A stretch of 64,000 bases of DNA from NCBI RefSeq assembly GCF_020889625.1, contig NZ_CP086380.1:701001-765000 (forward strand). Reading direction: 5' to 3'. The stretch is from Deinococcus radiophilus. GTDB taxonomy: Bacteria > Deinococcota > Deinococci > Deinococcales > Deinococcaceae. Of this stretch, positions 1-9,166 are shown piece by piece. A program made the position numbers and the translations under genes. A model generated the notes under the pieces. That model was not told where the DNA came from. It saw only the letters and a program-made list of their open reading frames with translations, and did no database searches. The first letter of the stretch is position 1. Every line of letters starts with the position of its first letter.

Positions 1-50
1 AATCATGATCTCAGGCAGGGGGAACCAAACAGAAAAATACACAAGAAATA

Positions 51-73
51 GCCCTGCTTAGATCAAGCAGGGC
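51..73 (-). terminator. Rho-independent terminator of gyrA
   Basis: A perfect inverted repeat, GCCCTGCTTAG with CAAGCAGGGC on the other arm, lies 18 nt past the gyrA stop codon. Read on the minus strand the hairpin is followed by TATTTCTTGTG and then another T-rich stretch, as expected of an intrinsic terminator. Confidence 0.75.
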
Positions 74-90
74 CAATGAAGTGGAGAAGA

Positions 91-2517
<2,427 letters not shown>

Positions 2518-2663
2518 TCAAACTCCATTCTGGGCCGTAAGCACCGCAGCGCAGAGGCTACGGGGCTGGCCAGGGGAAACGGAAGAATTGGCGTCGCCTG
2601 CCCTCCTCCGGAACTTCCGGGGGCAGCGGTCACTTCGCACATATTCTAACAAAATCTGCTCCA

Positions 2664-2680
2664 TTATGCTACTGGCATAA
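2664..2680. promoter_or_regulatory. RDRM-like operator (DdrO site) upstream of gyrA
   Basis: The 17-mer TTATGCTACTGGCATAA has perfect 5-bp outer arms, TTATG and CATAA, at the exact spacing of the published RDRM consensus TTATGTCATTGACATAA. RDRMs are bound by the repressor DdrO and released after DdrO cleavage by the protease IrrE/PprI. It overlaps the predicted -10 box of gyrA, where a repressor would block polymerase. gyrA is a described RDRM gene in D. radiodurans. The match was made by eye. Confidence 0.75.
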
Positions 2681-2706
2681 TAGAGTCCGTCTCTCCAATA
2701 CCTCAA
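2677..2706 (-). promoter_or_regulatory. gyrA promoter
   Basis: On the minus strand a -35 box TTGAGG (2701-2706) and a -10 box TATTAT (2677-2682) are separated by 18 nt. The -10 lies inside the left arm of the RDRM-like palindrome. The leader to the gyrA ATG would be about 150 nt. Confidence 0.55.
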
Positions 2707-2751
2707 TTTAGCGCACCTGGTCCTCTAGCGGGCCGTGAATGCCATAAGAAA

Positions 2752-2780
2752 GCCCTCCGAGGGTCAGAGGGCCAATTTTT
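2752..2780 (-). terminator. Terminator after the metallophosphoesterase gene
   Basis: The arms GCCCTC (2752-2757) and GAGGGC (2767-2772) form a short GC stem. On the minus strand it is followed by TTTCTTA, about 55 nt past the stop at 2829. On the plus strand it is followed by AATTTTTA, so it could also act in the other direction. Confidence 0.5.
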
Positions 2781-2828
2781 ATTTGCTGCCCGGTTCAGGG
2801 CCGCGCTGCTTAGTCGGGGCTGCCTGGG

Positions 2829-3785
2829 TCAGTTGGGCGTGCCCAGAACCCGGAAGCTGAATACTTCGGGCCGGGCCGCGTCTACCGTCACCTGTACGGC
2901 TTGCATCCGCTGATCACCGGGAACCTCCAGCCGGAAAATGTTGGGAGCGCTGCTGTCGTCGTAGGTGTTGAAGGGCTGGTCGAATTTCAGCACGTGCGAG
3001 TCACCATGCACCAGCAACACTGGGCCAGCAAAAGCCGCTGCCTCGGCCTTGAGGGCGCTGAGCATATCGGCAAAGCCGCTCAGGCCAGGCTGCTCGAACA
3101 TGTCGGCCTGCATGACCAGGACCACGCCAGCGCTGCCCGACTCGCGGGCCTGGGCAAAGGTTCCCTTCAGCCAAGCGAGGTTGGCTGCGTTGCGCGTGAA
3201 ATACTCGCCCGCCATCTGGGCATTGCGCTCCAGACCGTTGTTGGACCCCACCACATGCAAGGTGGCAAAGGTCACGCCGCCGCGCTGCCAGCGGGTATTT
3301 TCCGGCAGGTCGGTTTGGCTGGTCAGTGGCATGGGCGCGGCTCCGAGGCTCTGGCCGCCTGCCCCGAAGAACTCGCGGCGCAAAAAGGCCAGCCGCTCCA
3401 GCGGATCATACCTCCCGGCCTTCTCACGGTGGCAGTCGGTCCACTCGTTGTCGCCGGGGGTGTAGATCAGCGGGTGCTTCAGCGTCTGAAACGAGTCGCG
3501 AACCTGCCGCAGCAGTTCGTCCGAGCAGGGTGTCGAGCCGCTTTTGATGTCGCCCACATGCACGCTGAAGGCCGGATTCTGGGCGTCGATGACTTGCAGC
3601 AGTTCGGTGTAGCGCTGGTAGACCTCGGCGCTCTGGCCATAGGGCATGTCGCCAAAAGCGATAAAACTAAACGGGGTGGGCGGCTGCGGCGCAGAACTGC
3701 CGGACGCCAGAGCCGTTGCGGGGCCGAGCAGCGCGCCAAAGCACAGAAGAGCGGCGACGTGGTGGGGCCAGGGGGTACGTTTCAT
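2829..3785 (-). CDS. Secreted metallophosphoesterase family protein
   Basis: This 318-aa protein starts with a signal peptide (MKRTPWPHH, a hydrophobic stretch, then ALASG near residue 28), so it is probably exported. The mature part carries calcineurin-like phosphoesterase metal motifs in the usual order: GDMPYG near 46, HVGDIKSG near 76, TPGDNEW near 108, and LLVHGDSHV near 258. The substrate cannot be read from the sequence; secreted members of this fold hydrolyse phosphomonoesters or phosphodiesters. It stands alone, with a hairpin terminator downstream and the roadblock operon diverging upstream. Confidence 0.8.
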   Translation of the reverse strand: MKRTPWPHHVAALLCFGALLGPATALASGSSAPQPPTPFSFIAFGDMPYGQSAEVYQRYTELLQVIDAQNPAFSVHVGDIKSGSTPCSDELLRQVRDSFQTLKHPLIYTPGDNEWTDCHREKAGRYDPLERLAFLRREFFGAGGQSLGAAPMPLTSQTDLPENTRWQRGGVTFATLHVVGSNNGLERNAQMAGEYFTRNAANLAWLKGTFAQARESGSAGVVLVMQADMFEQPGLSGFADMLSALKAEAAAFAGPVLLVHGDSHVLKFDQPFNTYDDSSAPNIFRLEVPGDQRMQAVQVTVDAARPEVFSFRVLGTPN

Positions 3786-3941
3786 GTGGCGCAGGTTAGG
3801 GCGGGTGTGTCAGGCGGATGTATCAGGGGAGGTGCAGGTCAGTGGCAAACCTCTGGCCTCTGACAGAAGGCCCGCAGGGAATCCCCAACCGGGGGGCATC
3901 TGTGCGTTCAAAAAGCGCTCACTAGGCGGCGGCGGCAAGAT

Positions 3942-4304
3942 ATGATGGGCGAGATGCTGCAACAACTCACACAACTGGTCAAAGACGTGGATGGAGCCTG
4001 GGCGGCGGCCATCGGGGGCATGGATGGGCTGCTGGTCGAAGGTCACAGCGCCGCAGCGGTCAGTCTGGACCTGCTGATCGCCGAACATGCCGGGCTGATG
4101 CGCGGCGCGGGCGACGCTTACGGCATGATCGGCGGGGGTCGCCCGCGAGAGCTGTATATCCGGGGCGAACAGTTCAGCGTGTTTCTGTTTCCGGTCAACG
4201 AGCAGTTTTTTGTGTTGCTGGCGCTGGACGGGGGGAGCGCTAACCTGGGCCAGGCCCGCGTCTATACTCGCGCCGCCGCCCGCGCCCTAGAAGGCGAGCT
4301 GTAA
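3942..4304 (+). CDS. Roadblock/LC7 domain protein, first of three
   Basis: This small cytoplasmic protein (120 aa from this start) has the pattern of roadblock/LC7 (MglB-like) proteins: an amphipathic first helix, a beta strand with a GMDGLLV turn, and a long second helix followed by an antiparallel sheet. Such proteins usually dimerise and regulate small Ras-like GTPases such as MglA. A TATGAT box at 3941-3946 lies 7 nt before an in-frame ATG at 3954, so a leaderless start at 3954 (MLQQLTQL) is at least as likely as 3942. It overlaps the next gene by one base. No GTPase gene is adjacent. Confidence 0.65.
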   Translation: MMGEMLQQLTQLVKDVDGAWAAAIGGMDGLLVEGHSAAAVSLDLLIAEHAGLMRGAGDAYGMIGGGRPRELYIRGEQFSVFLFPVNEQFFVLLALDGGSANLGQARVYTRAAARALEGEL

Positions 4305-4681
4305 TGGCCCCCCGGCTGGAAGAGCTGCGTGCTGTCCCTGGCCTGTCGGTGGCGGCGTTGCTGGGCGCCGACGGTCTGACGCTGGCCACTGTTGGCGAAG
4401 GCGCCGAGTTGCTGGCCGCCGAGCTGAGTGGCCTGTCTTCGGCCCTGAACCGACTGGACCGCCGCCTGGGCGTGGGCGAGGTGTCGCGCCTGGCCTTTAC
4501 CACCGCCAATCTGGAAGTCATCACGCTTAGCCGGGGCGGATACACGCTGGCCGCAGCCCTGATGCGTGGCACCGACACGCAGGCCGCCCAGCAATTGATG
4601 GCCCGGTTGATGGAAGATGCCCTGGATCAACTCCCGCCGCAGTTCTCTGACGATCAAGATGCACAAGGAGCAGCCGTATGA
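4304..4681 (+). CDS. Roadblock/LC7 domain protein, second of three
   Basis: This 125-aa protein has the roadblock layout: a first helix (residues 3-10), VAALLGADGLTLA as the first hairpin, a long helix rich in Leu/Ala around 35-55, and a sheet ending in VITLSRGGYTLAAAL. It begins at an ATG sharing its A with the preceding TAA stop, and its 3' end overlaps the next start by four bases, so all three are probably translated together. A short acidic tail follows the domain. The family match is inferred from the repeated pattern, not from a database hit. Confidence 0.65.
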   Translation: MAPRLEELRAVPGLSVAALLGADGLTLATVGEGAELLAAELSGLSSALNRLDRRLGVGEVSRLAFTTANLEVITLSRGGYTLAAALMRGTDTQAAQQLMARLMEDALDQLPPQFSDDQDAQGAAV

Positions 4682-5007
4682 CCACCCCTGATCTGAGTAC
4701 CCTGACCGAAGGGCGCGGCATTCGCTCGGCGGCGCTGTTCGGAGCGCAAAGTGAATTGCTGGCCCAGTCCGGGAATCACGAGGACATGGCCTCACTGCTG
4801 ACCCCGGCCCAGGCCATTGTTCAGACCCTGGAACAGACTCTGGGGACGGGCAGTTGGAATGACCTGTTACTGGATCTGGACAGTGGCCCGGTGTTGCTGA
4901 CTCCTGGCCCAAGTGGACAGGTGCTGGCGGTGGGCTTTGACGAGTTGTCCAGTCTTGGCCGTGTGCGCCTGAGTGTGGGCCGCGTACTAGACAGCTTGAC
5001 GAACTGA
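4678..5007 (+). CDS. Roadblock/LC7-like protein, third of three
   Basis: This 109-aa protein keeps the same outline in a more divergent form: GIRSAALFGAQSELLAQ corresponds to the first hairpin, a helix follows at about 37-57, and VLAVGFDELSSLGRVRLS ends the sheet and begins the last helix. The ATGA overlap with the previous gene indicates translational coupling. The cluster ends at a strong bidirectional hairpin. Three non-identical copies in a row suggest a heteromeric assembly, but no partner is visible in the window. Confidence 0.55.
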   Translation: MTTPDLSTLTEGRGIRSAALFGAQSELLAQSGNHEDMASLLTPAQAIVQTLEQTLGTGSWNDLLLDLDSGPVLLTPGPSGQVLAVGFDELSSLGRVRLSVGRVLDSLTN

Positions 5008-5016
5008 AGAACGAAA

Positions 5017-5062
5017 AGAGGAGGGCCAGGGCGGCTGCAATTTTGCCGCCCCAGCCCTCCTC
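5017..5062. terminator. Bidirectional terminator hairpin
   Basis: The arms AGAGGAGGGC-CAGGGCGGC and GCCGCCCCAGCCCTCCTCT pair with one small bulge around the loop TGCAATTTT. The hairpin sits between the convergent roadblock operon and the PIG-L gene, five bases from the latter's stop codon. Confidence 0.65.
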
Positions 5063-5067
5063 TCTAC

Positions 5068-5916
5068 TCAGTTACTCGTATCCACACCACTGAGCAGGTC
5101 TGGCAACGGGTATTCGGCTACTGGTGTACGGGTGCCGCCCAGCGAATACCATTCCTGGCCCAGCATCTGCGCTTCGAACTGCTGGCGCTGCTCCGGGGCC
5201 AGGCGGCCCAGGGCGCTGCCGGGTCCCATCTGCGTGCCGTGGGCGGCCAGGGCGGCTTTTTTCTGCTCGGCCCAGGGAGTTACGTTCAGCCGGGCGGCGG
5301 CGGTGTGTTCACTGATGCCGTAGCGCTCCGGCTCTAGTGTGCGCTCCGAGTCCATCATGTTCAGGTGGCGGGCGACCTCCGACGAGAAGACGGTGTAGTA
5401 CAGCCGCTGGGGTCCGCCGTAGGACAGATGCCCGGTAGAGAAGAAGGCTCCCACCGCCGCCCGGTGCATTTGCAGGTGGTCCACATGGCCGTAGCCCCCG
5501 TGCGGATCGAAAGTGATCAGGATGTGTGGCTGGTGTTGCGCGATCAGGTCACGCAGTTTGTCCTCAATATCCAGCACATCCACATTCATCAGGGCATTGG
5601 CGTCGTCATGACGGGTACGTTCGAAGCGGCCTGAATCGTGGTAGTCCAGGAAAATAGGTGGCTGAATACCCATGATGCGGCAGGCTTCGCGCAGTTCAGC
5701 CTCGCGCTGCTGCCCCAGGTCGTCCACGGTCATGCTGGGATCAGTCATTTTGCCTGCCTCGCCCCGTGTGGCGCACACCACCCAGACCTCCGCCCCAGCT
5801 TCGGCGTAGGCGGTGAGCGTGCCGGCCACTGAAAAGGCTTCGTCGTCTGGGTGGGCAAAAATGGCCATGATACGGGCCTGGGCATTGTTCTGGGGGGTCC
5901 ACGGCAAAGCGGTCAT
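5068..5916 (-). CDS. PIG-L (LmbE) family deacetylase
   Basis: This 282-aa protein has the zinc site of PIG-L/LmbE N-acetylglucosaminyl deacetylases: AHPDDEAF near residue 21 and GYGHVDHLQMH near 140. The family includes MshB and BshB, which deacetylate GlcNAc conjugates in mycothiol and bacillithiol synthesis. Bacillithiol is the low-molecular-weight thiol of Deinococcus, so BshB or a bacillithiol-conjugate amidase is plausible, but no other bsh gene is nearby and the exact substrate is unproven. The start ATG at 5916 leads directly into the conserved N-terminal strand after a short lead-in. Confidence 0.85.
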   Translation of the reverse strand: MTALPWTPQNNAQARIMAIFAHPDDEAFSVAGTLTAYAEAGAEVWVVCATRGEAGKMTDPSMTVDDLGQQREAELREACRIMGIQPPIFLDYHDSGRFERTRHDDANALMNVDVLDIEDKLRDLIAQHQPHILITFDPHGGYGHVDHLQMHRAAVGAFFSTGHLSYGGPQRLYYTVFSSEVARHLNMMDSERTLEPERYGISEHTAAARLNVTPWAEQKKAALAAHGTQMGPGSALGRLAPEQRQQFEAQMLGQEWYSLGGTRTPVAEYPLPDLLSGVDTSN

Positions 5917-6008
5917 GCGGGGCAGTGTAGCCCGCTGCCTGGGGTGGGAATGTTTGAACTGTGTACACTTTTTCTCAAATGCAGCGCCGGATTGGCCGGA
6001 CCGTGGGT

Positions 6009-6014
6009 TAGATT
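6009..6014 (+). promoter_or_regulatory. Possible leaderless -10 box of the ParA-type gene
   Basis: TAGATT lies 6 nt before the ATG at 6021 and no Shine-Dalgarno sequence precedes that ATG. This is the spacing seen for leaderless transcripts in Deinococcus. No convincing -35 box was found. Confidence 0.35.
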
Positions 6015-6020
6015 TGTGTC

Positions 6021-6632
6021 ATGCCCAAAGTTATAGCCATCACTTCTGAAAAAGGAGGAGTAGGAAAAAGCACCCTGGCCATTCACCTGGCAGGAGCGCT
6101 CACCGAGCGCGGCCTGGACGTGGCCCTGATTGATGAAGACGGTCGGGTGGGCAGTTCGCTGCGCTGGCAGGCGCGGGGGCCGGGATTGCCCTTTCCTGTG
6201 CTGGACCCGGAAGAGGTCAAACCCAAGAAACTGGCCCGCCTGGACGCCGTAATTGTGGATACGGAAGGTCGTCCCAAACGCAAGGAGCTGACCGAGCTGG
6301 CTCAGCGTTCCGATCTGGTATTGGTTCCCAGTGGTATGTCCCCGCTGGAATTGGAGGCGACCCACGAGCTGATGAGCTTTTTGGGTGGTTGGCCTGAAGC
6401 GAGTCGCCGCAGCATGGTGGTGCTGACCCGCGTACCCCCCGTCGGTCATGCCGCTGAAACGGCCCGCGAGGATCTGCGCGAACTGGGCATTCGGGTGGCC
6501 AATACCGCTGTGCGTCATTATGCGGCCTACCAGAAGGCCGCTGATCTGGGCGTGCTGTGCCGCGATGTGCGCGATGACCGCGCTGACGTGGCCTGGACCG
6601 ACCTGCTGGCGCTGTCGCGCGAGGTGCTGTGA
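6021..6632 (+). CDS. ParA/MinD-family ATPase
   Basis: This 203-aa protein has a deviant Walker A motif, SEKGGVGKST (residues 9-18), with the signature lysine of the ParA/MinD/Soj family, and a Walker B-type strand, LDAVIVDTEG. At about 200 residues it is shorter than chromosomal ParA/Soj (about 250) and resembles orphan or plasmid-type partition ATPases lacking an N-terminal DNA-binding domain. The following gene overlaps its stop by one base, and together they look like an ATPase plus small partner. No parS-like repeats were noticed, so its cargo (plasmid, chromosome or a protein complex) is unknown. Confidence 0.85.
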   Translation: MPKVIAITSEKGGVGKSTLAIHLAGALTERGLDVALIDEDGRVGSSLRWQARGPGLPFPVLDPEEVKPKKLARLDAVIVDTEGRPKRKELTELAQRSDLVLVPSGMSPLELEATHELMSFLGGWPEASRRSMVVLTRVPPVGHAAETAREDLRELGIRVANTAVRHYAAYQKAADLGVLCRDVRDDRADVAWTDLLALSREVL

Positions 6633-6889
6633 TGAGCCGCTTTGACTATCTGGAACAGGCGGGGGCGGTCAAGGCCGGCAAAAAGAAGAAGAAGTCAGGC
6701 AAGAAAGCCGGCAAAGTACAGCAGGAACAGCCTGAGGCTGAGCAGCCGCAGCTGGAGGTGGTGTATGTGCGGCGCGAAACCGTGCGGGCCGTCTGGCGCG
6801 AGCTGAAAGAGGGCGGCGGCGAAAGCCTCAGTGAACTGGTAGATGATCTGCTGCTGAACTGGCTGCAAGAGCACCAGAGCGGGGCGTAG
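6632..6889 (+). CDS. Small lysine-rich protein paired with ParA-type ATPase
   Basis: This 85-aa protein is not assigned to a family. Residues 15-30 are a dense lysine/glycine stretch (AGKKKKKSGKKAGK), followed by a Gln/Glu-rich linker and a C-terminal segment, VVYVRRETVRAVWRELKEG then SLSELVDDLLLNWL, that could form a strand plus two helices like ribbon-helix-helix proteins. ParB-like partners of short ParA proteins are often small basic DNA-binding proteins, so this is the probable partner by position and composition. The ATG overlaps the upstream TGA (TGATG); a GTG three bases earlier is possible. Confidence 0.65.
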   Translation: MSRFDYLEQAGAVKAGKKKKKSGKKAGKVQQEQPEAEQPQLEVVYVRRETVRAVWRELKEGGGESLSELVDDLLLNWLQEHQSGA

Positions 6890-6899
6890 GCGGCAGGGT

Positions 6900-7793
6900 G
6901 TGACAGCAGGAAAGGCTGTCCCCACTGGGCGTTATGCTCCCAGTCCCACCGGGGCGCTGCATCTGGGCAATATCCGTACGGCGCTGCTGGCCTGGTTGCA
7001 CAGCCGCGCCCTGGGGGGCCGTCACCTGCTGCGTTTCGAGGATCTGGACACCGGGCGGGTACGCCCCTGGGCCTACGATGTGACCCGCTGTGACTTGGAA
7101 TGGTTGGGGCTGGACTGGGACGCCGAGTACCTGCAATCGGAGCGATTGGAGCTGTACGCTGAGGCGCTGGCTCAGCTGGACACCTATCCGTGTACCTGTA
7201 CGCGCCGCGAGATACAGGTCGCCATTCAGGATTCGGCGGGTGCGCCGCACGGCAGAGAACCCGTGTATCCGGGGACATGTCGGCGCACCCCTGCTGACCC
7301 TACCCGTCCCGCGGCTCTGCGCTGGCAGATACCCGACTGGACCGTGTGCGTGACCGACGCCCTGAGTGCCGAGCAGCTCTGTCAGCACTTGCCACAGGAG
7401 GTAGGCGATCTGGTCCTGCGCCGCAGTGACGGTGTGTTTGCCTATCACCTCGCTGTGGTTGTGGACGACGCTGATATGGGCGTTACCGATGTGGTGCGTG
7501 GGGCCGACCTGTGGCCAGCTACCCCCCGCCAGGCGGCGCTGTCTGATGCGTTGGGGCTGGCCCATCCCCGCTCCTGGCATGTGCCGCTGATGACCGACTA
7601 CCAGGGGGAGCGCCTGGCTAAGCGTGGCGGAGCACCCCCGCTGCGTGACCTGCGCGAAGGGGGGGCGGACCCAGGCCGGGTGCTGGCCGAGTTGGCCCGT
7701 TCCCTGGGGTGGCAGGTGCCAGACGCAGTTCAGGCCGCCGAGCTCCTGCCGCTGTGGCGTGAGTGGGCAGGGGTGACTGAGCAACCGTTGTGA
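6900..7793 (+). CDS. gluQRS: Glutamyl-Q tRNA(Asp) synthetase
   Basis: This 297-aa class I synthetase-like enzyme attaches glutamate to queuosine-34 of tRNA(Asp). It is a truncated glutamyl-tRNA synthetase: the catalytic domain is present (APSPTGALHLGN, the HIGH region, near residue 13; KRGG replacing KMSKS near 240), and the anticodon-binding domain is missing. A zinc site is suggested by the cysteines in YPCTCTRR and YPGTCRR, as in E. coli YadB. It starts at GTG 6900, ten bases after the ParA-partner gene, and may be cotranscribed with it, though no functional link is known. Confidence 0.92.
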   Translation: MTAGKAVPTGRYAPSPTGALHLGNIRTALLAWLHSRALGGRHLLRFEDLDTGRVRPWAYDVTRCDLEWLGLDWDAEYLQSERLELYAEALAQLDTYPCTCTRREIQVAIQDSAGAPHGREPVYPGTCRRTPADPTRPAALRWQIPDWTVCVTDALSAEQLCQHLPQEVGDLVLRRSDGVFAYHLAVVVDDADMGVTDVVRGADLWPATPRQAALSDALGLAHPRSWHVPLMTDYQGERLAKRGGAPPLRDLREGGADPGRVLAELARSLGWQVPDAVQAAELLPLWREWAGVTEQPL

Positions 7794-7853
7794 TGCGTCT
7801 TAAGGGTTTGCTGCACACCTGGCCTAAGAGGCCTGACCTACAGCACTGAGCGC

Positions 7854-7859
7854 TATGCT
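7854..7859 (+). promoter_or_regulatory. Possible leaderless -10 box
   Basis: TATGCT lies 6 nt before the ATG at 7866 with GCCCGC between, leaving no room for a ribosome-binding site. The same hexamer and gap occur before ligA at the other end of the window. Confidence 0.35.
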
Positions 7860-7865
7860 GCCCGC

Positions 7866-8234
7866 ATGAATTTTCTGCTGAACCTGATCGTCAGTGCGCT
7901 GGCGCTGTATGCCGTCAGCCAGTTGTACAGCGGCGTCTACTTTGTCCCCGGCACGGGCTGGGTAGAAATCGTGCTGTCGGCGTTGGTGCTGGGCTTGGTC
8001 AATGCCCTGGTCCGTCCGGTGCTGGGGCTGCTGTCCCTACCGATCACGGTGCTCACGCTGGGACTGTTCGCACTGGTGCTGAATGGGCTGATGCTGTGGC
8101 TGACGGCGCAATTCACTGCGCTGGAAGTCACTGGTCTGGGCGCAGCCGTGGTCGGTGCTCTGCTGCTGAGCTTGGTGTCCTGGGTGCTGAATCTGATCAC
8201 TGGGCCACTCCGCTCAGGTGGAGAGCGGCACTGA
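7866..8234 (+). CDS. Four-helix membrane protein, phage-holin-like family
   Basis: This 122-aa protein has four hydrophobic segments at about 3-20, 30-55, 58-80 and 90-110. The motif LVNALVRPVLGLLSLPIT is typical of the widespread phage holin family 4 / YvlD-like membrane proteins. The name reflects Pfam history; chromosomal members are not phage lysis genes and their role is unknown. The stop codon overlaps the panC ATG by one base, so the two are probably cotranscribed. Confidence 0.8.
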   Translation: MNFLLNLIVSALALYAVSQLYSGVYFVPGTGWVEIVLSALVLGLVNALVRPVLGLLSLPITVLTLGLFALVLNGLMLWLTAQFTALEVTGLGAAVVGALLLSLVSWVLNLITGPLRSGGERH

Positions 8235-9103
8235 TGCCCCTGGAGTTGGTGACCACTCCAGCCGAGCTCCGTGATGCACTGCAGTCGGCACGGTCACAGG
8301 GTCAGTCGGTAGGCCTGGTCCCGACGATGGGCTATCTCCATGACGGCCACGGCGAACTGATCCGCCGCAGCGCTGCCGAAAATGACCTGACGGTGGTCAG
8401 TGTCTTCGTGAACCCTACCCAGTTTGCGCCCACCGATGACCTGGGAGCCTATCCCCGTGACCTGGACCGTGACCGTGAGGTGGCGGCCCAAGCTGGGGCA
8501 GCCTTGTTGTTTCACCCCGATGCCGGGGCGATGTATCCGGAAGGTCACGCGACCCGGGTACAGGTATCGGGCCTCAGTACCCGGGTAGAAGGGGCGTCGC
8601 GTCCTGGGCACTTTGACGGTGTGGCCACCGTGGTTCTGATGCTGCTGAATCTGGTCCAGCCGCAGCGGGCCTACTTCGGCGAGAAGGATTGGCAGCAGTT
8701 GGCGGTGGTCCGGCATATGGTGCGTGATCTGTGGGTGCCTACCGAGATTGTCGGAGTGCCGACAGTACGGGCCCAAAGTGGATTGGCGCTGAGCAGCCGT
8801 AATTCTTATCTCACCGACGAGGGCCGCCTTCATGCCGCTGTGATTTCGCAGGCGCTCAGGGCCATGCAGGCGGCTTATCAGGGTGGAGAGGCCCAAGCGG
8901 ACAAGCTAAGGCAGGTGGGTTTGAATGTCCTGGCCCAGCAACCCGTGCAACTGGACTATCTCCTGCTCTTAGACCGTGACTTGCAGCCGCTGGAGGGTTC
9001 CCTCAGCCCTGAACAGGCCGCCGAGGCCCGTCTGGTCTTCGCAGGCCGCCTGCATGGGGTGCGGTTCATTGACAACATGCCGCTGGTTGCCCCCTTGGCT
9101 TAA
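8234..9103 (+). CDS. panC: Pantothenate synthetase
   Basis: This 289-aa cytoplasmic enzyme joins pantoate and beta-alanine with ATP to make pantothenate, the vitamin precursor of coenzyme A. The HIGH-type motif PTMGYLHDGH is near residue 30, and the KMSKS-like ALSSRNSYL is near 185. The ATG at 8234 overlaps the preceding stop (TGATG) and gives the standard PanC N terminus; the frame remains open upstream to 8096 but that part is a shadow of the membrane-protein gene. No panB or panD is nearby. Confidence 0.95.
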   Translation: MPLELVTTPAELRDALQSARSQGQSVGLVPTMGYLHDGHGELIRRSAAENDLTVVSVFVNPTQFAPTDDLGAYPRDLDRDREVAAQAGAALLFHPDAGAMYPEGHATRVQVSGLSTRVEGASRPGHFDGVATVVLMLLNLVQPQRAYFGEKDWQQLAVVRHMVRDLWVPTEIVGVPTVRAQSGLALSSRNSYLTDEGRLHAAVISQALRAMQAAYQGGEAQADKLRQVGLNVLAQQPVQLDYLLLLDRDLQPLEGSLSPEQAAEARLVFAGRLHGVRFIDNMPLVAPLA

Positions 9104-9166
9104 AGAGCTGAATCGTCCAGAAATCTGGATGCTCGCATCACTCTGAAACTTTCCACGCTTGGCTTA

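Larger units (their letters stand above)
2518..2828. other. Intergenic region between gyrA and metallophosphoesterase gene
   Basis: About 310 nt hold the gyrA leader, its promoter with the RDRM-like palindrome, and near 2752-2780 a terminator-like hairpin belonging to the neighbouring gene. No further coding potential was recognised; the short minus-strand frame at 2518-2706 has no start context and overlaps the promoter. Confidence 0.6.

Noticed and set aside
2518..2706. 62-codon minus-strand frame before gyrA
   Set aside because: It spans the gyrA leader, promoter and RDRM-like palindrome, and the peptide has no plausible start or family.
8096..8233. Longer panC reading from 8096
   Set aside because: The added 46 residues are a shadow of the membrane-protein gene; the ATG at 8234 with TGATG overlap gives the normal PanC start.
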